A stretch of DNA of 64,000 bases, from positions 18,416 through 82,415 of the forward strand of contig MWOQ01000181.1 in NCBI GenBank assembly GCA_002026145.1. The letters are read 5' to 3'. Source of the DNA: Prochlorococcus sp. HOT208_60m_813L03 (GTDB taxonomy: Bacteria; Cyanobacteriota; Cyanobacteriia; PCC-6307; Cyanobiaceae). Of this stretch, positions 27,202 through 36,637 are shown piece after piece (positions within the stretch are counted from its first letter, which is position 1; every line of letters begins with the position of its first letter). The notes below the pieces were generated by a model that was not told the DNA's origin, ran no database searches, and worked only from the letters and a program-made list of their open reading frames with translations. Made by a program: the position numbers and the translations under genes.

Positions 27202-28293
27202 ATGAGATCTGTTAATAGTTGGAATTTAACTAACAATGAACTTCATCAATTATTTAAAGACAATGACGAATTTATTTCTATTAAAGTCCGTGGTAATACT
27301 TGGGAGCCAATAACTAGATGGCTAAGATTAGATTCAAGAATTTTTAGAGAAACTACTAGCAAAGCAAGAATAACTTTATGCGATATCGATTCTCTTGCAG
27401 AAATTTATAACTACAGATCAATTAGATGGAAAGCAAAAAAACTAACTCCTATGCCAACTAAGGTAATTCCACAATCTATTAAAAATATTTTTCGGAAAAT
27501 ACCAATCATAAAACAACTCGCCTATGAACTTGAAATAGTCTTTTATAAATATAGTGAAAATATTTCTGAACATTTAATATCAATAGTAATTCCTGCAAGA
27601 AATGAAGCAGGTAATAAAGAACTTTTAATTAATGCTTTAAATAAATTCAAAAATATACCCAATAAATTAGAAATTATATTTGTTGAAGGTAATAGCAACG
27701 ATAATACATATAAAATTTTGAAAGAATTAAAAGAAAATTTCTCAAATTTCTTCAAGATATCCCTTTTAAAACAAACTTCTAAAGGTAAGAAAAATGCAGT
27801 AGTGGAGGGTTTTAATATTTCTTCAGGTGAGACCCTCGCCATAATTGATAGTGATTTTACTGTAGATATTGATGACAGTATTGCAGCAATTATGGAATCA
27901 ACCAAAAATAAAAATATCCTTATTAATTGCGCCCGCACAACTTTTCCAATGGAAAAAGATGCGATGAGATGGGCAAACTATATAGGAAATAGACTCTTCG
28001 CAATATTTCTATCAATTCTCATCAATAAGCCTGTATCAGATTCACTCTGTGGAACAAAAGTTTTTTCAAGAAAATTCTTTAAACTTATGAAAAAAAACGG
28101 AAGTTGGGATTCCAAGTCTGACCCATTTGGAGATTTTACAATAATATTTGAAGCTGCGAAAAACAACATTAAAATACTAAATTATCCTGTGAGATATTAC
28201 GCTAGAAAATCTGGAGCACCAAATATATCTAGATGGATAGATGGATTAAAACTTCTCAAAGTATGCTGGATTTATATGATTTCTGATATCTGA
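27202..28293 (+). CDS. family 2 glycosyltransferase with an extra N-terminal region
   Basis: The 363-residue protein has a GT-A family-2 domain from about residue 126 (ISIVIPARNEAGN). It carries EIIFVEGNSND, an acidic nucleotide-sugar motif DSDF near 215-217, and a later FGDFTIIFEAAK segment. Residues 1-120 form a separate basic region (WEPITRWLRLDSRIF) that I cannot match to a known domain. No membrane span is clear. With the adjacent GT-C transferase and radical SAM enzyme it forms a small surface-glycan cassette. It may make or extend a polyprenyl-linked sugar, which is inferred from context. Confidence 0.82.
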   Translation: MRSVNSWNLTNNELHQLFKDNDEFISIKVRGNTWEPITRWLRLDSRIFRETTSKARITLCDIDSLAEIYNYRSIRWKAKKLTPMPTKVIPQSIKNIFRKIPIIKQLAYELEIVFYKYSENISEHLISIVIPARNEAGNKELLINALNKFKNIPNKLEIIFVEGNSNDNTYKILKELKENFSNFFKISLLKQTSKGKKNAVVEGFNISSGETLAIIDSDFTVDIDDSIAAIMESTKNKNILINCARTTFPMEKDAMRWANYIGNRLFAIFLSILINKPVSDSLCGTKVFSRKFFKLMKKNGSWDSKSDPFGDFTIIFEAAKNNIKILNYPVRYYARKSGAPNISRWIDGLKLLKVCWIYMISDI

Positions 28294-28399
28294 ATTAAAT
28301 TAAATCTTAGTGAGTATTTTCATAGTATTTTTAATTTCTCCAAATTAGTAATAAAGTAGTTAGATTCTTAAAGAAAATAAATTCATTAAATTTCATGAC

Positions 28400-30019
28400 A
28401 TGAATTTTAATTTGAAGTTCGAAAAATTAAATAAAAAAAATTTTCACAGAAAGCACTATGGGAAAATCCTAACTGTAAGATTGCCATGTAATCCAATATT
28501 TCCAATAGGACCTATTTATTTAGCAGACCATATTCACAAATGTTTTCCAAGTGTTGAGCAGCAATTCATTGATTTAGCAATAATTCCATCTAATAAAGTT
28601 TCCAAATATTTAATTCGAAAAATTGATCAATTTAGACCACATCTAATTATTTTTTCATGGAGAGATATACAAATTTATGCTCCTGTTGATGGTAGAAGCG
28701 GAAATCCCCTACAAAACTCTTTTGAAGTTTTCTACTCAAAAAATATCCTTAAAAAAATAAGAGGTTCATGGGGAGGATTAAAATTAATTGCATCACATTA
28801 TGGAGAAATTTATAGAAATACTTCTTTAGTGAAGATGGGACTAAAAAGAGCGCAAAAATACAACAAAAATATAAAAATAATTTTAGGAGGTGGGGCTGTT
28901 AGTGTCTTCTATGAACAACTAGGAAATCTACTTCCAAAAGGGACTGTAATTTCTGTTGGCGAGGGAGAAAATCTCATAGAGAAAATTATTAGAGGAGATT
29001 CTATAACGGAAGAAAGATGTTATCTTGCTGGACAAAAACCTCGGAACAAATTAATACATGAACAACCTTCTGGAACGGTTAAAACTGCCTGCGACTATAA
29101 ATATATTAAATCAATATGGCCAGAATTCTCTTGGTATATAGACGGAGGAGATTATTATGTAGGGGTACAAACTAAAAGAGGTTGTCCTCATAATTGTTGT
29201 TTTTGTGTTTATACAGTAGTGGAGGGGAAGCAGGTTCGCGTTAATCCTGTTAACGAAGTAATTAAAGAAATGAAGCAACTATATGATCTTGGAGTAAGAG
29301 GATTTTGGTTCACCGATGCACAGTTTATTCCAGCCAAAAAACATATTGAAGATGCAAAAAAACTTTTGCAAGCTATTAAGGATCAAGGCTGGGACGATAT
29401 TAATTGGGCAGCATACATAAGAGCAGATAATATTGATGCTGAGCTAGCTCAACTCATGGTTGATACAGGTATGAGCTATTTTGAAATAGGTATCACTTCT
29501 GGATCTCAAGAACTTGTTAGAAAGATGAGATTAGCTTATGACCTTGAAACCGTACTAAATAACTGCAGAATTCTAGTCCAATCTGGCTTCAAGAACCATG
29601 TTTCAGTCAATTATTCATTTAATGTTTTTGACGAAACGCCAAGCACCATCAGACAAACAATTGCTTATCATAGGGAATTAGAAAATATTTTTGGTAAAGG
29701 GTTAGTTGATCCAGCTATATTTTTTATAGGCTTGCAACCTCACACTCTTCTTGAGAAGTATGCCTTGGACCATAAAATTTTGAAGCCTAATTATAATCCA
29801 ATGAGCATGATGCCCTGGACAGCGAGAAAACTTCTATGGAATCCAGGCTTATTAGGGGAAAAACTTGGTCAGGTTTGCTTAGAAGCTTTTGATAATAAAG
29901 AAGATGAATTTGGCAAAACAGTTATCAACATTCTTGAGAGAGAATACGGAAAGTCAACCTTAAATGAATCACTAAAAGTCCGACCCTTATCAGAACGTAA
30001 ATTAGCTCAATCAAAATAA
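28400..30019 (+). CDS. B12-binding-domain radical SAM protein
   Basis: The 539-residue protein has an N-terminal region (about 20-240) of cobalamin-binding Rossmann type, with LIIFSWRD, IILGGGAVS and SVGEGENLIEKI. A radical SAM core follows with Cys262, Cys266 and Cys269 in RGCPHNCCFCVY. VRGFWFTDAQF and YFEIGITSGSQELVRKMR complete the TIM-barrel. Relatives carry out methylations or rearrangements on lipids and secondary metabolites. The substrate here is unknown. It follows the two glycosyltransferases and is convergent with clpS. Confidence 0.85.
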   Translation: MNFNLKFEKLNKKNFHRKHYGKILTVRLPCNPIFPIGPIYLADHIHKCFPSVEQQFIDLAIIPSNKVSKYLIRKIDQFRPHLIIFSWRDIQIYAPVDGRSGNPLQNSFEVFYSKNILKKIRGSWGGLKLIASHYGEIYRNTSLVKMGLKRAQKYNKNIKIILGGGAVSVFYEQLGNLLPKGTVISVGEGENLIEKIIRGDSITEERCYLAGQKPRNKLIHEQPSGTVKTACDYKYIKSIWPEFSWYIDGGDYYVGVQTKRGCPHNCCFCVYTVVEGKQVRVNPVNEVIKEMKQLYDLGVRGFWFTDAQFIPAKKHIEDAKKLLQAIKDQGWDDINWAAYIRADNIDAELAQLMVDTGMSYFEIGITSGSQELVRKMRLAYDLETVLNNCRILVQSGFKNHVSVNYSFNVFDETPSTIRQTIAYHRELENIFGKGLVDPAIFFIGLQPHTLLEKYALDHKILKPNYNPMSMMPWTARKLLWNPGLLGEKLGQVCLEAFDNKEDEFGKTVINILEREYGKSTLNESLKVRPLSERKLAQSK

Positions 30020-30034
30020 TAAATTAAGCCTTTA

Positions 30035-30352
30035 TTAACCTTCTTTCTCAATTGAACTAGATATCCCTTTCGATTTTAACGATTCTGAGTAAAATTCAGC
30101 TGGCTCTAAATCACAAATAATCACCAACCCTACACCCGTATTATGTGCCTCTAGCATTATAGCGATAGCATCTTGTTCGCTTAATTGCGGCACAACTTCT
30201 CGCAGTGAAATAGTGACATACTCCATAGAATTAACTGGGTCATTATGAAGTAAAACCTTATATTTTGGCGATTTATTTTTTAATTCAGCTGGTTTCTTTT
30301 CAATCACTGCTGAACTATTACTTACACTTTTTTCTAACTTTATGGGTAGCAT
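30035..30352 (-). CDS. clpS: ClpS adaptor protein
   Basis: The 105-residue protein contains the ClpS core YKVLLHNDPVNSMEYV (about 32-47) and the conserved IMLEAHNTG helix that binds N-degron side chains, in which His is retained and Val is Ala. ClpS hands N-end-rule substrates to the ClpC/ClpP protease. The N-terminal about 30 residues are a flexible, basic extension that in other species threads into the Clp motor. It lies 28 bases downstream of dapL on the same strand and is convergent with the radical SAM gene. Confidence 0.94.
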   Translation of the reverse strand: MLPIKLEKSVSNSSAVIEKKPAELKNKSPKYKVLLHNDPVNSMEYVTISLREVVPQLSEQDAIAIMLEAHNTGVGLVIICDLEPAEFYSESLKSKGISSSIEKEG

Positions 30353-30380
30353 TAAAATTTTAGAATCTAAATAATAACTA

Positions 30381-31607
30381 TTATATAGTAATTATTCTTT
30401 CCATTGCATCAATGACGTTTGATCGTGAGTTAAATGCTGACAAACGAAAATAACCCTCTCCTGATAATCCGAATCCGCTCCCAGGTGTTCCAACTACACT
30501 AACTTTTTCGAGAAGAAAATCAAAAAAGTCCCAAGATGTCATCTGATCAGGAACTTTAATCCAGATATAAGGAGCATTGTCCCCTCCATAAACTTTATAC
30601 CCTGCATTCTGAAGTTTATTTTTCATAATTTTTGCATTTTCCATATAAAAATCAATTAAACCTTTCACCTGTTCTTTCCCTTCAAGAGAATAAACAGCCT
30701 CAGCACCTCTCTGAACCACATAACTTACTCCATTAAACTTTGTAGATTGTCGCCTATTCCATAAAGGCCATAAGTCTATTTCCTCATTTGTTGAGCTTAA
30801 ACCTTTGAGATTTTTAGGGATTACTGTAAAAGCACATCTAACTCCAGTGAATCCTGCATTCTTTGAAAAAGATCTAAATTCAATAGCACAATCCTTTGCA
30901 CCCTCAATCTCATATATTGAATGTGGAATATCATTATCTTGAACAAATGCTTCATAAGCGGCATCAAAAAGTATTAGAGATTTGTTTTTAAGAGCATAGT
31001 CAACCCACTTTTTCAGCTCTTCTTTATTAATTGTTGCTCCGGTGGGATTATTAGGAAAGCAAAGATATAAAATATCAACTTTTTTTTCAGGTAGTTCTGG
31101 CAGAAAGTTATTCCCCTCGTCTATTGCAAGATACGTCAATCCTTGATAAGTACCATTTGCAAGAGCATCTCCAGTTCTACCTGTCATAACGTTACTATCT
31201 ACATAAACAGGGTAAACAGGATCCGTTACGGCAATTGAATTATCTTTGCCAAGAATATCTAAAATATTGCTACTATCGCATTTAGAACCATCTGAAACAA
31301 AGATTTCTTCAGGTGAGATTTGACAACCTCTCGAAATAAAATCATGCTCTGATATTTTTTCTCTGAGCCAAGAATAACCTTGTTCTGGTCCATAACCTCT
31401 AAAACCATCTGCAGTTCCCATGTCATCTAAAGCTTTAGCCATAGCCTCTATGCATGCTCTAGGTAATGGTTCTGTAACATCTCCTATGCCAAGCTTAATA
31501 ATTTCAGCACTCTTATTTGATTGAGAATATTTTTTTACCCTTTTAGCAATTTCCGGAAATAAATAGCCTGCTTTGAGTTTTAAATAATTTTCGTTTACTT
31601 GAACCAC
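30381..31607 (-). CDS. dapL: LL-diaminopimelate aminotransferase
   Basis: The 408-residue PLP enzyme converts tetrahydrodipicolinate directly to LL-diaminopimelate for lysine and peptidoglycan synthesis, the one-step route used by cyanobacteria and plants. The Schiff-base lysine lies in [15 protein letters not shown], and the N-terminal [15 protein letters not shown] and [13 protein letters not shown] are diagnostic of DapL rather than other class I aminotransferases. The start is GTG 31607. It is divergent from rne over a 295-base region and is followed by clpS. Confidence 0.95.
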   Translation of the reverse strand: MVQVNENYLKLKAGYLFPEIAKRVKKYSQSNKSAEIIKLGIGDVTEPLPRACIEAMAKALDDMGTADGFRGYGPEQGYSWLREKISEHDFISRGCQISPEEIFVSDGSKCDSSNILDILGKDNSIAVTDPVYPVYVDSNVMTGRTGDALANGTYQGLTYLAIDEGNNFLPELPEKKVDILYLCFPNNPTGATINKEELKKWVDYALKNKSLILFDAAYEAFVQDNDIPHSIYEIEGAKDCAIEFRSFSKNAGFTGVRCAFTVIPKNLKGLSSTNEEIDLWPLWNRRQSTKFNGVSYVVQRGAEAVYSLEGKEQVKGLIDFYMENAKIMKNKLQNAGYKVYGGDNAPYIWIKVPDQMTSWDFFDFLLEKVSVVGTPGSGFGLSGEGYFRLSAFNSRSNVIDAMERIITI

Positions 31608-31683
31608 TTTAGATAAAAAATTTCACCAATATTAGGATAATGTATCAACGTGCTTTAGTGGTGATTAGATGTTAAAATTATGT

Positions 31684-31716
31684 TAGTTATGATAATCCAA
31701 GAGATAATCATAGCTA
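31684..31716 (+). promoter_or_regulatory. long imperfect hairpin in the dapL-rne intergenic region
   Basis: TAGTTATGATAATC (31684-31697) pairs with GATAATCATAGCTA (31703-31716) over 14 positions with one A-A mismatch and one G-U wobble, around a CAAGA loop. It lies 186 bases upstream of the rne ATG and 76 bases from the dapL start, so it could be in either leader. Bacterial rne genes are commonly autoregulated through 5' leader structure. Assignment to that role here is inference. Confidence 0.5.
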
Positions 31717-31902
31717 TGAATTCAATTTCAATTAGTTTGAAAATCGTTTAAAGCTTTATAAATAGCAGAATTCAATCACTTTTAACTTTATTAATTTTAA
31801 AAATAAATAATAATAGCTAGAAAAATTGCTTTATTAAAAGAGAAAAATCTAATTCTTTAATTTAGATGATTTTCAAAATTCAAACACTTAGAATCAATTA
31901 AT

Positions 31903-33723
31903 ATGTCTCAGCAAATAATCATCGCTGAGCAGGCTCGAATTGCAGCACTACTCACAGATGATCGAGTTGATGAATTAATCGTCGCACAAGGTCAATATCA
32001 AATTGGCGATATTTTTTTAGGAACAGTTGAAAATGTTCTCCCTGGCATTGATGCTGCTTTCATAAATATTGGTGGAAGTGATAAAAATGGATTCATTCAT
32101 GTTTCAGATTTAGGTCCATTAAGACTCAAAAAAGGGACATTTGGAATAACTGAATTACTAGAACCCAAACAAAAAGTTCTAGTACAGGTAATAAAAGAAC
32201 CTACAGGATCCAAAGGTCCTAGACTAACTGGAAGTATTTCAATTCCAGGAAAATATTTGATATTACAGCCATATGGTCAAGGAGTGAATATTTCAAGAAA
32301 AATAAATACAGAAACAGAACGTTGCCGTTTGAAAGCTCTTGGGGTTTTAATAAAACCGCCTAGCACAGGCTTGTTATTTAGAACAGAGGCTGAAAAGATA
32401 AAAGAAGAACTTCTTATTGAAGATTTAGAACATTTAATTCAACAATGGGAAAATGTACTAAAACTTTCTGAGGCTTCTAATCCCCCAAATTTAGTAAAAA
32501 GAGATGATGATTTCTCTCTTAAGATCTTAAGAGATCACATCAAAGAATCAACTAAAAGCATAATAATAGATAGTAAATTTTCAGTTGCAAGGGCAAAAGA
32601 TTTTTTAATAAATTATGAATCTGATATAAATATTGAATTCCACGATAATAATTTAACCCAACATATTTTCGAGAAATACGAAATTAAGAAAACAATTCAA
32701 AAAGCCCTCCAGCCGAGAGTAGATCTTCCTTCTGGGGGTTATATAATTATTGAGCCTACTGAAGCTTTAACAGTAATAGATGTAAACTCAGGATCATTTA
32801 CAAGATCCGCCAACTCAAGACAAACCGTTTTGTGGACGAATTGCGAAGCAGCAGTTGAAATCTCAAGACAAATGAAATTAAGGAATATTGGGGGAGTTAT
32901 AGTAGTTGATTTTATTGATATGGAATCTCGAAGAGATCAATTTCAGTTACTTGAGCATTTTACCTCAGCATTAAAAGATGATTCTGCTAGGCCTCAAATA
33001 GCTCAACTTACTGAACTAGGCTTAGTGGAGCTAACCAGAAAAAGGCAAGGTCAAAATATATATGAATTATTTGGGAATAAATGTTCTACATGCGATGGCA
33101 CAGGTTATGTAGAAAATATATTAAATCACGAAATTTCTAACTTAAAAATAAAAAATGTTGAGAATAAATCTAATCAATTAAACAATATAAAATCTTTAGA
33201 TATAGATACTTCTCAATCAACTGATGCTGAGGAAAAAATAATTGACAAGGAATTACTCAACTCCAAAGACCTTAGTAAAGAGAATTATTCTAATAAAAAA
33301 GAAAATGATAATGAAAATTTGAACCAAACAAATTTAAAAGAAAAAAATACAATAACAGTAGATCTTACTAATGAAGAAAAAATTGTTTTTAGTCAATTAG
33401 GTATAAATCCACTTATAAAGTTAGGTAAAGAATATCTCACCAGCAATAATTTTGTACGTTTAAAAGACAGTAACAATGAATCGGAAAACCCCTTAGATAA
33501 TAAAAAAACAAAAGCAAAACAAATTAAAAAAATCTCAAAATCGGGAGAAGAAAAGAATCAAATTAAAATCGAAGCAAATACAAATTCTAAAGATAAATCA
33601 ACCAATAAAACTTATGGAAATAATGAAATTGTTTTTACAGATAAAAAAGATGAAATTGCAATTATAGATGAGCCAAACAATGCAAGAAAAAAAAGAAGAA
33701 GATCCTCAGCAAGCATTGAATAA
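31903..33723 (+). CDS. rne: ribonuclease E/G
   Basis: The 606-residue endonuclease has an S1 RNA-binding domain within the first about 120 residues ([31 protein letters not shown]), the catalytic DNase-I-like domain with VIDVNSGSF and [12 protein letters not shown], and the zinc-link CSTCDGTG near residue 398. The C-terminal 190 residues are low-complexity and charged. They end in [11 protein letters not shown], resembling the short Arg-rich tail by which cyanobacterial RNase E binds polynucleotide phosphorylase. It initiates mRNA decay and rRNA processing. Its 3' end overlaps rnhB. Confidence 0.95.
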   Translation: MSQQIIIAEQARIAALLTDDRVDELIVAQGQYQIGDIFLGTVENVLPGIDAAFINIGGSDKNGFIHVSDLGPLRLKKGTFGITELLEPKQKVLVQVIKEPTGSKGPRLTGSISIPGKYLILQPYGQGVNISRKINTETERCRLKALGVLIKPPSTGLLFRTEAEKIKEELLIEDLEHLIQQWENVLKLSEASNPPNLVKRDDDFSLKILRDHIKESTKSIIIDSKFSVARAKDFLINYESDINIEFHDNNLTQHIFEKYEIKKTIQKALQPRVDLPSGGYIIIEPTEALTVIDVNSGSFTRSANSRQTVLWTNCEAAVEISRQMKLRNIGGVIVVDFIDMESRRDQFQLLEHFTSALKDDSARPQIAQLTELGLVELTRKRQGQNIYELFGNKCSTCDGTGYVENILNHEISNLKIKNVENKSNQLNNIKSLDIDTSQSTDAEEKIIDKELLNSKDLSKENYSNKKENDNENLNQTNLKEKNTITVDLTNEEKIVFSQLGINPLIKLGKEYLTSNNFVRLKDSNNESENPLDNKKTKAKQIKKISKSGEEKNQIKIEANTNSKDKSTNKTYGNNEIVFTDKKDEIAIIDEPNNARKKRRRSSASIE

Positions 33724-34297
33724 AGTATCCGAAGTTGGAATAGATGAAGTTGGGAAGGGGGCAATTTTTGGTCCAGTTTTTTCAGCAGTTGTAGTATTAA
33801 CTAAAAAAAATATATCTATTTTAAAACAATTTGGAGTAACAGATAGTAAAAAACTAACTCCCAAAAAAAGGAAATTACTTTTACCAAAAATTTTATTACT
33901 ATGTTCAGATTATGGAATTGGGCAATCTTCTGCTAGAGAAATAGATAATTTAGGTATTAGAGTTGCGACAGAACTCTCAATGATAAGAGCTTTAAAAAAA
34001 TTAAAAGAGAAGCCATCTGAATTAATAATAGATGGCCCCTTATTATTAAGGCCATGGCAAGGAATTCAGAAAAACATAGTATCTGGAGACTCAAAGTTTA
34101 TCTCGATAGCCTCAGCAAGCATATTTGCTAAAGTTTCTCGCGATAATCTAATGGAGAGGCTAGAAAAAAAATACTCAGGATATTTTATATTTAAAAATAA
34201 AGGTTATGGTACCAGAGAGCATCTTTCATTAATTAGAAAATATGGAATAACTAAACTTCATAGGAAAAGTTTTTTAAAAAAATCAAATCTTATTTAA
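33680..34297 (+). CDS. rnhB: ribonuclease HII
   Basis: The 205-residue RNase HII removes ribonucleotides and RNA primers from DNA. The [14 protein letters not shown] motif supplies the first two acidic ligands (the usual DEVGRG with Lys for Arg), and [20 protein letters not shown] and HRKSF are family signatures. I chose ATG 33680 ([11 protein letters not shown]), which starts inside the rne reading frame and overlaps it by 44 bases. An in-frame ATG at 33668 is the alternative. Coupling to rne is likely. Convergent with the DUF1997 gene, overlapping it by 15 bases at the 3' ends. Confidence 0.93.
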   Translation: MQEKKEEDPQQALNKVSEVGIDEVGKGAIFGPVFSAVVVLTKKNISILKQFGVTDSKKLTPKKRKLLLPKILLLCSDYGIGQSSAREIDNLGIRVATELSMIRALKKLKEKPSELIIDGPLLLRPWQGIQKNIVSGDSKFISIASASIFAKVSRDNLMERLEKKYSGYFIFKNKGYGTREHLSLIRKYGITKLHRKSFLKKSNLI

Positions 34298-34801
34298 TTC
34301 ACACCAATCTAAAAAATCTTTTACTAGTTGCTGTTGAACCCTTGACTTTATACCCAACAGAATCCCATTTAATACAGAATGACCAGTAGATTCCAAAATT
34401 TTCTTTGGTACCAGCTTCAAAAGAGTAGGTTGGCTTACAGATACCCCAAGAAGCGCCTCCCCTTCTAACCCAATATCAGTTGCTTCCAAATTCGCTTTTA
34501 AAATAAGATTAAAATCATCTATCATCCCCAAACCATCCAATGTACTTTCAAGGGCACTCATTTTTAAAATTCCATCTTTATTTTCTACCCCAATTGAGAC
34601 AACAGGATTAATATCTAATTGAAAAACCTTAAAACTTGTTACTGTATACTTATATCTACCTACTCCTTCTGGTACTAATTTTTTGGAGTCAAGCATTGCT
34701 CCAACAACTCTTTCTTCTTCCAAAAGATATTTAGAAAGATATTTTTTATTACGTGTAACAGAAAGCTTTAGTTTCTGTTTAGCATCAAAAGACAGTAGCA
34801 T
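34283..34801 (-). CDS. DUF1997 family protein
   Basis: The 172-residue protein ([42 protein letters not shown]) fits DUF1997, a family of cyanobacteria and plastids with a lipid- or START-like beta-barrel suggested by its alternating strands. No catalytic residues are evident and no membrane span is seen. Its 3' end overlaps rnhB by 15 bases, and its start is divergent from pheA by 53 bases. Function unknown. Confidence 0.8.
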   Translation of the reverse strand: MLLSFDAKQKLKLSVTRNKKYLSKYLLEEERVVGAMLDSKKLVPEGVGRYKYTVTSFKVFQLDINPVVSIGVENKDGILKMSALESTLDGLGMIDDFNLILKANLEATDIGLEGEALLGVSVSQPTLLKLVPKKILESTGHSVLNGILLGIKSRVQQQLVKDFLDWCELNKI

Positions 34802-34854
34802 TTTCTATATCCCTCCAATGCTTATTTGATCTCTTTTTTTTTTTACGATTAATC

Positions 34855-35700
34855 ATGCGCAAACAAGTTGCATATTTAGGTCCCAAAGGAACATACGCAG
34901 AAAAAGCAGCTCATATATTATCAAAGCATGCCGATTTCCAGACACCTATATTTGTACCATGTAATGGGTTACATTCGGTCATTAAATCAATAGCGTACAA
35001 CAATTGTGATGCAGCCGTAGTCCCTATAGAAAATTCGGTAGAAGGGGGAGTTACTGCTACTCTCGATGCCCTTTGGAAATTTCCTGAAATTTTTATAAAT
35101 AAAGCAATTGTTTTACCTATAAAACATGCATTAATTAGTGATGGAGAACTTTCAAACATTTCAGAAGTATTATCTCATCCTCAAGCATTAGCTCAATGTT
35201 CAGAATGGTTAACTGAAAATCTTCCGAATGCGATTACTCTCCCAACAAATTCAACATCAGAAGCTGTCAATATGGTTAAGGGGAGTAAATTTAGAGCTGC
35301 TATCGGTTCAAAGTCATTAATTCAAATCGAAGGTCTTAAAGAATTAGCCTTTCCTATTAATGATGTTCCAGGAAATTGCACTAGATTTGTCCTATTGAGC
35401 AAGGAATCAAATTCAAATTTAGCTAATATTGCCAGTTTCGCTTTCTCATTAATATCAAATAAACCTGGTGCATTGCTTAAAGCTTTAAATAATATTGCAG
35501 ATTTTGGATTTAATATGAGTAAGATTGAATCTAGACCATCAAAAAGAGAATTAGGCGAATATATAATTTATATTGATTTAGAAATAAATAATCAATATAA
35601 CATTAAAGATTTTCTTGAATTAAAAAATAAGCTAAAGCCACTTTGCAAGAATTTTGTAGATTTTGGAAAATATTTTTCTGAAAAAGTTGAACTAGATTAA
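34855..35700 (+). CDS. pheA: prephenate dehydratase
   Basis: The 281-residue enzyme forms phenylpyruvate from prephenate for phenylalanine synthesis. The periplasmic-binding-protein-like catalytic region starts VAYLGPKGTYAEKAA and includes VVPIENSVEGGVTATLDAL and GNCTRFVLLS, where the TRF motif is catalytic. A C-terminal ACT domain (about 190-275, with FSLISNKPGALLKAL and KIESRPSKRELGEYIIYIDLE) should sense phenylalanine. No chorismate mutase domain is fused. Convergent with the quinone methyltransferase gene 1 base away. Confidence 0.95.
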   Translation: MRKQVAYLGPKGTYAEKAAHILSKHADFQTPIFVPCNGLHSVIKSIAYNNCDAAVVPIENSVEGGVTATLDALWKFPEIFINKAIVLPIKHALISDGELSNISEVLSHPQALAQCSEWLTENLPNAITLPTNSTSEAVNMVKGSKFRAAIGSKSLIQIEGLKELAFPINDVPGNCTRFVLLSKESNSNLANIASFAFSLISNKPGALLKALNNIADFGFNMSKIESRPSKRELGEYIIYIDLEINNQYNIKDFLELKNKLKPLCKNFVDFGKYFSEKVELD

Positions 35701-35701
35701 A

Positions 35702-36637
35702 TTATCCTCTACATCTATAAACTCCAAACTCCATTAAACCCTTTCTAAATGCCCAATTCATGAGAAGTATTGTTGGAATCTCTCTAAACGACTTCACTAT
35801 CGCAAATGGACCTAGTGACAAGATTGCGAAAGGCCTTCGAATTCCTTCAATAATGGAGTCGTACCATGAAGGATTTGTATAGGAATTCCAATTTTCAGAA
35901 ATAACTCTTCCTGAACTATTTTTATTAGCACTAAGAATATTAACGAATTCGTTAATGCTCATAAAATTAGGATGTACCCATTGTTCAAGTAATTGTTTAA
36001 GAACTAACTTCTCAAAAAATGATGGGGGATATGCTTTGAGGTCTCTTGAGTTCCAATCAGCCAATGCCAAGTACCCTCCAGGTCTTAGAGTTCTCAGCAT
36101 TTCATCTGCAAACCTAGTTTTATCATTCATATGTGCACCAGCCTCAATACTCCAAATCGCATCAAATGATCCATCTTCAAATTTCAAATCCAAAGCATCC
36201 ATAACTTGGAAGTTGCAATTTAGCCCATGAGGAGTAAGTTCTCTTGCTCTTTTAACTTGAGCCGTACTAATTGTAATGCCAGTGACATTAAACCCATAAT
36301 ATTCTGCAAGGATCCTAGAACTTCCTCCTATTCCACAACCTACATCGAGTATTCTGGATCCCCTTGGCAATTTATCTAAACCACTCCATTTGACTAATTG
36401 ATGAACAAATAAGACTTTAGCCTTTCTAAAATCAATATTTTTTTTCCCTGAAGGATAAAAACCCAAATGTATATGTTCTCCCCACAATCTCTCAAGTAAT
36501 TTATCCTGAGTCCAAGCATCATATGCAGAAGCCACCGTACTGGATGAAATATATTTTCTAGCATTAATTCTCCAAATTATCGATAGGACTAGAAATAATA
36601 AAACTAATATAAAAAAAGGGAATAATAATTCAAACAT
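35702..36637 (-). CDS. MPBQ/MSBQ-type quinone methyltransferase
   Basis: The 311-residue protein has an N-terminal membrane anchor (about 1-20), then SAM-binding motif ILDVGCGIGGSSRILAEYYG. VASAYDAWTQDKLLERLWGEHIHLGFY closely resembles the start of the Synechocystis 2-methyl-6-phytyl-benzoquinone methyltransferase (Sll0418 type), as does SFREIPTILLMNWAFRKGLMEFG at the end. That enzyme methylates plastoquinone and tocopherol precursors at the membrane. A sterol-type methyltransferase label would be a less precise match. The ATG directly follows the TAA of the LON-domain gene with no gap. Confidence 0.85.
   Translation of the reverse strand: MFELLFPFFILVLLFLVLSIIWRINARKYISSSTVASAYDAWTQDKLLERLWGEHIHLGFYPSGKKNIDFRKAKVLFVHQLVKWSGLDKLPRGSRILDVGCGIGGSSRILAEYYGFNVTGITISTAQVKRARELTPHGLNCNFQVMDALDLKFEDGSFDAIWSIEAGAHMNDKTRFADEMLRTLRPGGYLALADWNSRDLKAYPPSFFEKLVLKQLLEQWVHPNFMSINEFVNILSANKNSSGRVISENWNSYTNPSWYDSIIEGIRRPFAILSLGPFAIVKSFREIPTILLMNWAFRKGLMEFGVYRCRG

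Noticed and set aside
27543..27938. 131-residue minus-strand frame inside the family 2 glycosyltransferase
   Set aside because: It is antisense to a well-supported gene and shows no family motif. Its repeated Leu and Ser come from the complementary strand.
31689..31751. 20-residue frame in the rne leader as a leader peptide
   Set aside because: A short frame overlaps the hairpin (MIIQEIIIAMNSISISLKIV), but it lacks a ribosome binding site and has no regulatory codon pattern. Very AT-rich DNA produces such frames by chance.
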